A stretch of 64,000 bases of DNA from the NCBI GenBank assembly GCA_001600615.1, contig BCKK01000007.1, forward strand, positions 774,431-838,430, given 5' to 3'. The notes under the pieces are model-generated. The model was not told the DNA's origin, searched no databases, and worked only from the letters and a program-made list of their open reading frames with translations. The stretch comes from Dioszegia crocea. Taxonomy: Eukaryota > Basidiomycota > Tremellomycetes > Tremellales > Bulleribasidiaceae. The position numbers were made by a program, and so were the translations under genes. Within the stretch, counting starts at the first letter, position 1, and each line of letters starts with the position of its first letter. This document shows, piece after piece, positions 34,243-44,734 of this stretch.

Positions 34243-36079
34243 ATGTCTTCCAGTAGATCAAATACTGAGCCAACCCCGATCGCTGCAGGAGCATCAGATC
34301 TGTGCCACTCAGCGACGCGTCGGGCCTGGGACATCGTCGAAATCCGACAAGCCATCCTGGAGTGCGTTTCCCGGGACAGCTTGGCAAAGATGATGAGGGT
34401 GGATAAGGAATGTTCTGGAGATGCTGCGAGGGTGCTGTACCGCACGATACAGTATGAGACGATGATGAAGCACCTCAGTGGAGATACTGTAAGTTGGGCG
34501 TGGCTCATTCTTATCTTGAGCCTTCGGGATGGCCTATTCTTCTGGACACGGTGCTGACTGCTCAGCCTCGTCAGCAAGAGTATCGTGCCCTTATCTCCAT
34601 CATCGAAGCTCCCAAGTACACCATACCCCCTCATCTGGTCGAGAATTTCCGGATCAATGAGATGAGGCTCAGACCGGTCAACCTCGCCGTTTACCACGCA
34701 TCGATCATGCGAATCCTCCTCCCCTTTCTACAATCCCAATGTCCACAACTCCAACAAATCGTATTCGGCCCACCCGAAGACTATAAGGGTAACGATCGGG
34801 AAGTCCCGTTGAAGGATCGCTGGGTGATTGACTTCAGACCCAAACTACACGCCGAGTTGGTCCAGACCTTCCAATACCCTTTATCTCGTTCTCCACCACT
34901 CACAATTCTTCCACCACATCCCCCTGCTGTCGGCTCTTCGCTCAACTATCGCTTCAACTTGAAGCTCGGGTGGGCCACCTACCGTAATCGTCACCACGGA
35001 ATCGACGAACAGTGGAGGACCAGCCTGCGAGACGGACCCCACTTCGCGAACCTTTACAAAAAGCTCGATTTAGCGGACGTCAAGGTGACGCTAGGCGATC
35101 TTGAAGCTGTGTATCAGCGGCAAATCGATGCCGGGCACAAAGTCCGGTTAAGCGAAATCGACGCCGACTCTTCGGAGTCATGGTCCATTCCCGAACTTCG
35201 CTCCTTCGCCCAGATCGCTTCGTGATCCTTGACCAGCCTCAAGCTGGTAAGGGGGGACTCCTGTCTCCCCGATAAAACGGTGGCCTCATTCCTTAATCTC
35301 CCCGAGATCATTCAGATCGTACAATCACATCTCCCAAACATCGAAATCTTTCACTTTCGACCAAGATCTCGCTGCGAGCAGCGGTAGTGTGAGGGACCTG
35401 GTAATCGTCACTGAAGTCATAACGACGGACCTCTTCAACGTCGTGCGAGCCTGCAACCCAATGTTAGCACCGACAGGCGACATAAGCATCCGTATCGACC
35501 CATGTGGGGGTCCAATCGAAAAATGGCAACACAAGGAGACTAGATTCCTGCAGTACATCCGTCAGTGAGTCTCAAGACTTGTCTCCGAATCGGCACCCAC
35601 TCATCTCGGATCTCGCGCTGATAGACTACAGGCAGCCAGTCCACCGACGGAAACATCTACAAACGGTAGATTTCAAAACGTTGGACGTTACAGCGCCTCT
35701 ACACATCCTCAATCTTCGATATCGAGTGGACGGCACACCGGTCAACCTGTGGGAGGGCAGAGCGGTGCTATGGCGAAACAAGGTCAAAGCTGCTGCAAGC
35801 ACCTGCATCACTCTTCTGCCCACTCTCGAATCAGCACTGGCCGATTTCGGCAAGAAGGCGACTCGGGTTCAAGAATCGAAGGCGGCTGATGGAAGTGCTT
35901 CAGAGATCCTGGTGGAGATGAGGGGATTGTCTGCTGCTCTGCAGGAAGTGAAGAGGGTCAAGGAACTGGTGCATAAGCTGGAGCTTTTGGCAGAAGGCGA
36001 CGAGAAGTCCATGGCGGCGTACATCCGTCTTTTGGAGAAAAGTGAAGGGATCAAGCGTCATGACTATTTTGATATGTAG
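34243..36079 (+). pseudogene. F-box-like family copy 6, nonsense and frameshift
   Basis: Exons are 34243-34488, 34566-35564 and 35632-36079. Exon 1 (HSATRRAWDIVEIRQAIL, DAARVLYRTIQYE) is nearly the same as copy 5. In exon 2, TGA at 35223-35225 replaces the Gly codon that follows FAQIAS in copy 5; the frame continues with recognisable sequence (SLTSLKL, LPEIIQIVQSHLPNI). Near 35,345-35,358 the frame shifts, with about 13 codons missing, and resumes as GSVRDLVIVTE...LFNVVRACNP. Exon 3 is fully open and matches the family (HRRKHLQTVDF, LRYRVDGTPVNLW, then the helical end). An in-frame open stretch extends upstream to 33982 but lacks family similarity. This is a recent pseudogene. Confidence 0.72.
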
Positions 36080-36310
36080 TGTGCACCTGCCTTCGAGCTC
36101 CTCGAGCTCCACATTCTGGACAAGCATGAGCATTAGGCAATTCGTGAGCAAGCATCAGTGAGCAGGGCACTTAGAGCCGTCTCCTCGCCCCTCATACAGT
36201 GCTGGAGGCAGGATGCCGTAACGGTGCGACGATCGATTTGGCTCTGGGAGCCTGCAGCCATACATCTGGTCAGCTTGTATCATCTTCCTGCTCCTGTATA
36301 ACCTCTCATC

Positions 36311-36946
36311 ATGTCCCGAATCGTCCCCAGCATCCGCTTGAGCCTTCCCGCGGCCAGACCATCAATCACCTCACGCCGCCTTACCCCCTTCCAGCTAATT
36401 TTCAGCCAATCGCGGAATTTCCACCCTTCCCCCACCTCCCATTCCCTTCAAAACATATTCGAAACCCCCGATCTCCCTTCCCTATCAGTCGCCAAACTCA
36501 CCCCGCGGGGCTTTCACCTCACAGACGATCTCGTCATCCCAGGCGGTCTCATCCTTATTGGCGGTCGGGCATTGATGTGGGACGTAGACCCACCGATCTT
36601 ACCTGCCGGCGGAACGCTCGTGGATGCCTGGAAGGGATGGACGCCGGAGAGATTTGCAGTATTTGCGAGTGTAGTGCCCAGGCCTGAGATATTGTTGTTG
36701 GGGACGGGGAACAGTGTTTTGCCTGCTCCTAAGGCTATAAAGGATTATGTGAGCAGTTTGGGGATACAGCTTGATGTGATGGATTCGGTGAGTCCAGACT
36801 TTTCCATCAGACGTGAAAGTTTGAGCTGATGACTGTAGCGTAATGCCGCATCGACATACAACCTCCTCACTGAAGAAGGCCGAACAATAGGCGCTGCGCT
36901 TTGTCCCCTCTCACCGATCGATCCTCGGACTAGCAAACCTAGATGA
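36311..36946 (+). CDS. NDUFAF3: NDUFAF3-like mitochondrial complex I assembly factor
   Basis: Exons 36311-36787 and 36839-36946 give 194 residues. The first about 45 residues are rich in Arg, Ser and Pro with almost no acid, fitting a mitochondrial presequence. The core shows the NDUFAF3/AAMDC (DUF498) pattern: GFHLTDDLVIPGGLILIGG, then W followed by D in the acid region, and PRPEILLLGTGNSVLPAP, ending with NAASTYNLLTEEGRTIGAALCP. In animals NDUFAF3 acts with NDUFAF4 in early assembly of complex I, so this yeast likely keeps complex I. The gene borders the F-box-like array on the right. Confidence 0.9.
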
Positions 36947-36985
36947 AATATACCATCATCAAAATTCATGAGTTGGAGCAAGGGA

Positions 36986-38792
36986 TCACAGCGAGGAAGT
37001 TACAGATGTAGCAGTAGTACAAGAATCCATCGATTCGGCATCCCCATCTTCCCAACTGGCACTGACGCTCCGACCTGATTTGGACGGTACAGGCGTCTGG
37101 TGCTGTTTCTGCTTCTTCCGCCTACCAACTGTTGTAGTCGTACCTGCTAATCAGCTCAGATCCACGATCCCTAGTAGGACATAGCTCACCTTTCAGACCA
37201 AGATCGACGGCTTTACACAAGATCTGATGTTTACTCCGAGACTCCCCAAACTCCTCAATCACTAAAGTCCAATTCACCATATACTCCCCGCTGATCACTT
37301 CCTGCGATCTCGCCACAATCTCGCTCAGCTTGGAAACCTCGTGTGGCATCCAGGGACCCTTGTATTGCGTGACGGCGTGATCTTTCGATCGAATCTGGGG
37401 CAGGATTACGACGGGTGGTGGTTGAACGAGGGGAGTCTGGAACTCGGGAACCATAGGGGTGATATCGGGAAGGGGCTGGATGGATTGGAGGGGAGTTCCT
37501 ATCACTTTACTGATCTGCACGGGTCAGTCATTGGGACAAACGGCATCAAGAGAAGAATCAGACTTACAATAGCTTTGGCTGATCCCCACTGATCTTCCGG
37601 TTGGAGGATGGCTGACACTCCCGCCCCTCGGACGACATCTGGTGTTGCGCGGCCCTGGGGTATCAGCGTCTGGACAGTCTCGAACAAGAACCGACTCACC
37701 AAAATACCCCTCACCCGCCCATTCAGCTCTTCCACCGCCGCCGTCAACTCCGCCTCCAGCGCGACTTGAGTCTTGATCTGCTCGTCGCGTGTGGCAATCC
37801 GAGCAGCGGTGTCAGATGCTGCGGTGGAGGATTCGGATGAGGCAGGCGTAGGCTGAGGAAGGGGTCGATCTTGGGTAAAAGTACAGCGTGGACCTGTGTT
37901 TCAGCGCTGATTTCGCAGAACTTGAAATCAACTTACGACCCCTCTTTCTCTTCGACCCCGCCTGATATTCTCCACCGCCTAAAGGAGGGATCGGCGTCCT
38001 GAAGATATCCCACGCATCCGCCGCAGCTGGAGTTGGTACTTCCATCCCCATAGCCATACTCGATACGCCAAACATCCCCATCTCCACTCCCATTCCATCG
38101 CCCATGGTGTACGTCGCGTCGACAGGAAGATTGGGTGGCCCAGGCGTATCGGGGAAATTGAGATACTGCATCATTCCGCAGGATGGAGTATCGGGCTGCT
38201 GCTGCTGCTGGCCATACTGCATAGTGGCGTAGGAAGGGGCGTATAGGTCGAGGGTTTGGAAGGGGTATCGGAGGGTGGAGAGGGTCAGAGGAGGGGAGGT
38301 GGAATTTGGGACGGCGGCGGGGTATGTTGGGGCCTGGGGGATGTTGGATTGAAGGAGAGGAATCTCAAACTGTGCGGAAAGGCCAAGAGGATTGGAATAG
38401 TATGGTAAAGGGGGTTCGGGGGATACATTGCCGAAGTTCGCAGGGTAGTTGATAGGGACAGGAGGGATAGGTTGCTGAAAGATGATGTGCATGTTGTTGC
38501 TGGCGCTACTGGCCCCGGCTGTCGGACTCTGGATCTCGAGCGAAGGCATCTGTCGAGGAAAGCCCGCGAGTAAAAGGGAGGGTACAAAGACCTTCATCCA
38601 GTCATTCTGGTCCGACTTCTCTGATCCCATCTCGGCATCTCCGACCAATCCCTCATTCCCACATCTGGCCATGTCGGCTGACGCCATATCGGCCGTTCGG
38701 GGATCGTCGAGGTTATCAAAGTCTAGATCGCTAAAGTTGTAATCTGAAGCCATGGCGCTTGGGAGATTGTATGACTCGATGAGGAGCGACAT
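36986..38792 (-). CDS. Myb/SANT-like protein with long low-complexity N-terminus, 539 aa
   Basis: Exons on the minus strand are 38792-37937, 37893-37700, 37654-37568, 37514-37190 and 37143-36986, all in frame. Residues 1-285 are Pro/Gln/Met-rich with an acidic start (DLDFDNLDD), as in activation domains. A basic KRKR patch lies near residue 284. A short coiled coil (about 320-350) contains QVALEAELTAAVEELNGRV. Residues about 420-490 look like a Myb/SANT repeat: KGPWMPHEVSKLSEIV, then NWTLVIEEFG-SRSKHQ and a basic GRRKKQKQ. The last 40 residues are Ser/Thr-rich. I infer a DNA-binding regulator; the target is unknown. The 3' end converges with the NDUFAF3-like gene. Confidence 0.65.
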
Positions 38793-39265
38793 GGCGGGTG
38801 AGGGCGAGAGGCCTGTCGGGCGTCAGGCTAGATATAGGGAGTCGCCAGAAGGGGCAACAATGGTGGTGATAGGGATCGGTTGAGGGGCGGCTCGAGCCCG
38901 GTGGGGCCGATGACAAAGGAAGGTGTTGGACCAGCTTTGTCCTGTCCCCTCGAAATGACGCCGGTGGCTGTTGGGTCTAGACAAGGTAAGTACAAGGCTC
39001 AAGGGGTGGATCGTCAACAAAGGGTGGTGAGGGTGAATAAGTGATGTTTACGCGACAACGCGTCGTGGGATTCGATCAGAGTTTGGGTTTGGCGATACCC
39101 ACAGCTTGTCCCCACGCCCCCAATTCTGAAACCCTCGGTGAATTCTCGGAGTAATCCTGAAACGTCAATCCATAAGCCTCTAATATGATATCGCCCTTGA
39201 TAGATCCCAATTCCCAAGCCCAAAAGTCCAGATACCAGTCATGATCCCTCTCCTATCACCAGCCC
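38793..39265. other. intergenic region upstream of the Myb-like gene
   Basis: 473 bases between two minus-strand genes, holding the promoter of the Myb-like gene and the 3' end of the LtrA-family gene. No gene is supported. Confidence 0.4.
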
Positions 39266-41881
39266 TCACCTCCTCTCAGTCATCGGCAAACTTTCCGGAT
39301 CAACCTCCACTCCCAATCCTCTCTGCTCCCCTGGTGCGTTCCCGCCGTTCGCACCGTCCTTCTTATCCTGCCTTCGCTGGACTATCCATATCGCCGCTCC
39401 ACTCCCGACATACACCACGAGATATACCCCGGCGATAATGGCCAGTGGGATCTCCTTGACGAGAACACGGTATAGCGGATTTATCTTCCCCGCGAGCTCG
39501 AGTTGTTCGTCGAGATGAGCGATATCGAGGTGTTTAGGGCCGATATCGAGAAGACCTAGAAGGCCGAGGCAGACTCCAGCGACGATTTGGGAGCCGTGAT
39601 ATATCCAGTGGGCGGCACCGAGGAAGCGATACCATAGCATGGATCGGATAGCCGTGAGGACAAGTACGCATCCCTGGAGTGGTGTTAGCTCTTATCTATC
39701 CGAAAAGTCGAAGCCAACTCACAGAGACTGGTAGTAACCATAGTACACCGGTGAATGAGTCGTTCAAGATCTCCTGAATAATCTCCGTAAACATGTGGCC
39801 GGCCTCTTCGCGGAGGTGCGCCCTTTCCTTGACGTCGGTCTGCCAAGTCGTGTTGAGCCCGTAGAGTGTATAGTACATGTTGGTGGCTTCGATGGGAATC
39901 TCAACACCGTAGGCTTGGTAGGCCGAGTATCCAATCTGCGCGGCGTATTGGACGTAGGCGACTTGGGGATCAACTGAGAGATCAGCGTGCATCAGAGCAT
40001 CTGTGCGAGGGAGAAGACTTGCCATCTGGGGTAGTCTGGTTGAGATATCCGTATATTTGGTTCATAGTCTGAGCGAAAGGCGGCTCGAGTGACAATTTGT
40101 TCATATACTTGCTGGTCACTCGCAAATGTTCCGGATCAAGGTATGTCGACCCGGCGCCGTATACAGCGTTGCTGTACGGCTCGAGAAGATCGAGGATTCG
40201 GCTGATACCGTGTGTGGAAGTGAGGGTGACGACAACATTCTAGATCTGTTAGCTAGTTCTATGTGAGAGTAAGGAGCGAGACTTACGACCATGGCGGCTA
40301 CGAAAAGTAGCATACAGAAGCAAAGTGGGAAATGCACCATCTGCCAAACGATGGCTCGGCCATGGCCTGTATGGTCGTTCTTGTCGAATGTGCCAAAGAG
40401 GAAAGAGTACAGCAAGAAGAGAATGAGAATGGTCAAGAAGACTTGGATGTAGGTTCCGTCATCATCGTTGGAAAGGCCGGATATCGCTCGGCTGAATGCG
40501 CGAGTGACGCTGATGATACCTTCGCCACTGACACATCAGCGTTTGGGCCGGTCATACCAAAAGAAAATGGCTTACAGGATGATAAGCGTGAAAGCACCGT
40601 ATCGCTCGGCGACTTTGTGCGTCTCAAGAGGGGGCTGAGTTCGAAGTATGACGCCAACGAATACATTGATGACTTCCACACCTATGCCGCTGTAGAAGAG
40701 GACGATCTGGCGATATCAGCTCTGTATTCGCTGTCGGAGGCTTGACTCACTTTGGCAACCTTCCAGGCTGAGCTGGTCGCTGGAATAGAAAAAGAGATGA
40801 CAGCCAGGGTCATGGATGCCAATAAACCAGCCATGTTGACGCCGATGTGCGAGATTTGACGCCCAGCTCTCCGTCCTTGGATCAAGCCTACTTCATCAGC
40901 GTCTTCTATAAGAGGTGATGGTAGGATACTCACAGATGCCGTATTGGACAATAAGGAAAACTCGAGAAACAGCAAAAGCCACAGCGACAGTTGTAAAGGC
41001 TTGCAGCGCATCCTCTGAAGTGCGTCAGCTCATCTTCACTACTCGGAATGGGGAGGTCGTACGGTGTTGAGAAGTCCGGTAACCATACGGATCACCACTA
41101 TCGTTGATCAACTCTATTTTGCCTGGATTCCAGTTCCCACCCGCCGCGCCTTGGTAAATGAATAGGCCGATTTGAATGAATTTAAAGAACCGATTTACGG
41201 CGTCGTTGCCTTGATAGCGCATATCGTAGGCTGTCTGAGAGACCCATGTCCAGAAGATTATAATGAAAAAGGAGAGGAAGATGGGGATTGCAGCAGGAGT
41301 GGCGAGCTCGTGTTGCTATTGCGTCAGCATCGCTCCGCTAGGTTCAAGCGGCAGAACTTACCGTGGAAAAAATCGTCAGGACAGCCACCACAACCAGATC
41401 TGTCACGATCAGCGCTAGCCTCCAGACCACTTGTAGCTATGCACACACCATAAAACAACGATAACCATTCTACAGCCTCGTGATCTCGCTCCAACCACAT
41501 CTCCTCAGTACCCTTCACGGGTGTAGAGAGGAAAGGGGCTTTTCGAATGTTTTTTCGGTTGGGCCCACTCCGGTAACTTGAGTGTCCGGTAGACATCCCT
41601 GTAGCTCCACTACTCTCCTTGCCATGTCCACCACCTCCGTACCCGACAGATGGTACATCTCCACGGGCAGTCGGGCGCCGGAAAAGCTCAGGCTTCTCTA
41701 GCTCGGGACTGTATGGCGACCCCGCTGACCCAAATGACGAATCAGCACCTGACGAAGAGGAGGTGATCATCTTCGGGAGAGTAGGTGGTGCGTATGTGGT
41801 GTCGTCGTTCTGAGTGTTTGAAGGGGCGGTATCGTGCTCGTCAGCACCGCTGCGGTTGAACGGTCGGAAATAGCTCGTCAT
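39266..41881 (-). CDS. LtrA-family multi-pass membrane protein, 729 aa
   Basis: Ten exons on the minus strand: 41881-41449, 41399-41362, 41315-41063, 41014-40934, 40887-40751, 40706-40576, 40527-40287, 40239-40023, 39973-39723, 39673-39266; total 2,190 nt. The intron 40022-39974 has a GC donor (GCAAGT) and a CTCAG acceptor. The Ser-rich N-terminus is cytosolic-looking. The LtrA (low temperature requirement A) motif EWLSLFYDLVVVAVLTIFS appears once exons 1 and 2 are joined, and ERYGAFTLIILGEGIISV later. About eight to ten hydrophobic helices follow. Bacterial LtrA proteins are poorly understood; fungal homologs are membrane proteins of unknown role. The exon 5 acceptor could shift by three bases (AAG or TAG). 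Confidence 0.85.
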
Positions 41882-42602
41882 TTTGTTTCAGATTTGTCGT
41901 TTGTTGGTATCACTGCGTGAGTCGTTTTATTGATCTGTGGGAGTCAGGCGCAGTAAAAGAGGCGCACAGGGTGTAGCTTACCGGCGACAAGATTGAGTCC
42001 GAGCGGCCCCTGCGACTTGATAGGACGAGCGTCTGCAGGAGGAGAGCAAGCGAAATACTTCAGCTGTTCAGTCACAGCTGGAACCGACAGATCGTCGAGT
42101 ATGTGATACTCTTTCAACTCTACTGATGTATTGTAGAGATGAGCGTGAATGCATAAGTCGCCTAATACCCACGATAAGAGATCTCTTGTGTAGATCTGGG
42201 TTTTGGCAGTGCGACACTTGTTTATCTTTTGAGTTTGTCAATTGGGTTCCTGATATTACGTGATTGATGTGATTTACTCCGCTTTGGGTAATTCTATACA
42301 TAGAACTAGCCTTGGCATGTGGAGGCGCCACATTCAGCAATTGCAGAGATGAGATGCAACAGTGTGCCATGGTGAAAACCATCTACATAGTCGAAACAGC
42401 GCGATGGCGAGACGGTCATACCTAGCACATAGCATACGTTACAATCTCTCTTTCTGTCCTTAGCCCTCACACAACAAATTCTGTTCCCTTCCAGCTTCTG
42501 ACTACAGCCTCAATTTCTCCGTAGGAATCGTACCTTCGTATTCGCCATTCCACTGTCAGGTATGAGCTATCTCCTCGATACAGGTGGACGACAACGACTT
42601 AC
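41882..42602. other. intergenic region
   Basis: Holds the promoter of the LtrA-family gene and the 3' end of the unknown gene at 42603. Splicing of that gene past its stop at 42603 is possible: a GTATAG donor near 42,612 and a GACAG acceptor near 42,558 would give a different C-terminus. Confidence 0.4.
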
Positions 42603-43601
42603 TCAAGCTATACCTGCATCTTTTCGATCCTGATTGTTCATCGGCTTCACCTCAAATCGGGCGGCGTAGTCAGAGTCGCCAGTGTACTTTTTGCAGCGGA
42701 CGTCGATGGCCTGGAAACGCGATAGATCCGTGTGCTCTTCGCTCGGTAAAAGATTCTTTGGGTCCTCGATGCAGATCATACCATAGACTAGCGGTCCGTC
42801 CTGGTTGGGGATGACGATGTTTCGCAGCGCGAGGACACCGTCAACGAGAGTGCGAATGGAGGCTGGATCGAGCAAAGACTTGCCCAAAGACGCGACAGCT
42901 TCGATGCCGACGGCTACTGCTTTGGCGACGTCCTTCAAGCCCTCGATAGTGAATTGTGGATCCTTTGTGACATCTGCGCACAATGTCAGCGACCGGCAAC
43001 GAGATAATCGAGCCAGCTTACGCGCGACAAAATCCTTGAAGAAGCCAACATTGAGGCTCTCAACTATCTCTTGTTCCTCCTTCTTATCACCGCGGTCGGC
43101 CAAGTTGGCCAAGAGATAGGTAATGAATACGGGTTCGGTCCCGCGGATTGCGAAATCAAATTTGGTCTCCTTGTCGGTGATAGGGCTTATATCGACAGAG
43201 ACCTGATGATAAGCTAAGCTAAGCGCGATTGACAAGCTGACAGATATGACAGGGACTCACTTGGCGCAAATTCTCATAGCCGCCCTTCCCGAGCAACCGC
43301 TCTCCGTTTTGGTATGCGATGATGGACTCGTGAAGACTGATCATCAGCTTTCGCTTCTAGTTCGGACGGGAGTATGGACCGCTGCTACTTACGTGTCCAT
43401 TCCGATACGATTCAGGGGCGGCACCTTCACACTGGTCGTGGCGGTGTTGTGGATCTCACGTTGCGGTATCCAAGCATGGAAGAACCGTTTGCCTTCGTTG
43501 GCGTCGTCAATCCTTTTCTGTCCCGCTGCCACTCCTTGATCGACTCCGCTTGTCGTGTTCTCTCCAGCCAACTGGGTTTGCTCTTTGTTGCTCAGCTGCA
43601 T
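42603..43601 (-). CDS. unrecognised protein, 278 aa
   Basis: Exons on the minus strand are 43601-43393, 43336-43261, 43202-43022 and 42973-42603 and join in frame with GTAAGT, GTGAGT and GTAAGC donors. The N-terminal about 60 residues are polar. The middle is mixed alpha/beta (VSVDISPITDKETKF, EPVFITYLLANLADRG). A long alanine/valine-rich helix stretch follows (LKDVAKAVAVGIEAVASL). No known domain is recognised. The end is uncertain: the in-frame stop is TGA at 42603-42605, but a strong-looking GTAAGT directly follows it, and skipping the stop by a nearby GTATAG donor would append another tail down to about 42,471. The gene is divergent from the unknown gene at 44735 across 1.1 kb. Confidence 0.55.
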
Positions 43602-44734
43602 CTTGGCGGGGCTGGTTGATTGAGGTGTATAACAGAATGAGGCTGTGGGCGGTTGAGTGAGCGCTATAAGTAGGTCGGCAGAGCCAGCGGGATACTCGGT
43701 AGCTTGCTTGGCAGCCTCAGTGCCGGGGCTGTGGATCCAACGGCGTGTCTGCCGTTGACAGTGCGGAACATCGCACAGCCTGACGGCAGCGCATTCTCGA
43801 AGCGCTAAGTCGCCGGTCCCGTGCGATCGGCAGAGTCTGCGGGGAAGATCGGATGATAGTATGTACTCTCAGAGCTTTCCCCTTTGTCCTTGCTTCATTC
43901 CGCAATCAGGGTAACAGCTCCGTCGGAACTGTTCCGCCCTCTCGTCAGTCTCAGGGCCTTCTGTCGCCTCTTCTTCGCTTCACGGTCCCCTCGGGTAAGC
44001 ATTGTGACAACCTGTAAGCCTTAATGAGAATGTCACAGGGTTCTGATTGCAAGGGACGAGCGTAGCAAGCTCTCTGACACTAGTGAACATGCTATGAAAA
44101 TGACACGCCTGTATGACAAGCCGCAGTCTAGACATCTAGCCGTGATTTGCCGCTGTTTGCCGAAACCGTTCACCTGCCATCTCTCCCGTCCAGCCTGAGA
44201 GTAAGCCTGAGCCTCCTCCCCTTACGAACCTCGATCACGCGCAGTCCGCTGAGGTGTGACAATGTGATCCACGGCTCATGTTAGCCTCATCTCGTACATG
44301 ACGATATCTCAGGGAGACTCACTCTTACCCAACCGCAGATCATCACGTCTCTGCGCTGCGGCCCCCCGTGCCCGGAAGCGGGGAGCCGAGTACATTGGAA
44401 GAGATGAGCGTACGCCAACAGCCGAAGTTGCCGATAAGGGGGCCCGGGGAGATATCCAATGGGAGCTGCCCAAGCAGTGATGACAGAGGATTAGCGGTGA
44501 ATGTCACAACAAGCTGAATAATGCCTCGAGCGGCGAGACCTGCTTTCTGCCTCCATTTGTTCTCGCCTCTCTTGCCGACAACGGACTGCCTTTGCATCCA
44601 GTGAGCTCCCCTCGGCTCTTACGTGCTGTCGAGTATAAAGGTACGGGGCATCCCTGCTAGCCCTGGTCAGTCAGTTGACATTCTAATAGTCCTTGTCGTT
44701 GACCCTGATCATTAAACCTGCCGCCGGAGTAATC
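43602..44734. other. 1.1-kb divergent promoter region
   Basis: Long non-coding stretch between two unknown genes that point away from each other. Only short ORFs occur. A TATAAAG element (44634-44640) lies about 95 bases before the right-hand ATG. Confidence 0.5.
44634..44640 (+). promoter_or_regulatory. TATA box of the gene at 44735
   Basis: GAGTATAAAGG, about 95 bases upstream of ATG 44735, in the usual place for a fungal TATA element. Confidence 0.5.

Larger units (their letters stand above)
21581..36079 (+). repeat. tandem array of six F-box-like paralogs
   Basis: Six copies in the same orientation: 21581-23142, 25575-27360, 27834-29872, 30192-31675, 32130-33974, 34243-36079. Each has an F-box-like exon of about 82-87 codons ending in a phase 0 intron, a middle exon of about 330-350 codons ending in a phase 2 intron, and a C-terminal exon. 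The shared N-terminal pattern is SA-x-R followed by an aromatic, PE/VEIR..IL, and a late LY....Y. The shared middle-exon pattern is NLY, then Y.RQ..AGH, then LPNL with a following E..C. Copies 2 and 5 are intact, 4 is C-terminally truncated, and 1, 3 and 6 are disrupted. Confidence 0.85.

Noticed and set aside
34077..34697. Minus-strand ORF of 206 codons
   Set aside because: Overlaps the F-box-like exon of copy 6 and has no family similarity or splice partners.
42068..42382. Minus-strand ORF of 104 codons
   Set aside because: No start context, no similarity and biased composition; left as intergenic.
44200..44400. Possible tRNA-like hairpins
   Set aside because: No A/B-box pair and cloverleaf could be folded by eye; no tRNA gene found anywhere in the window.
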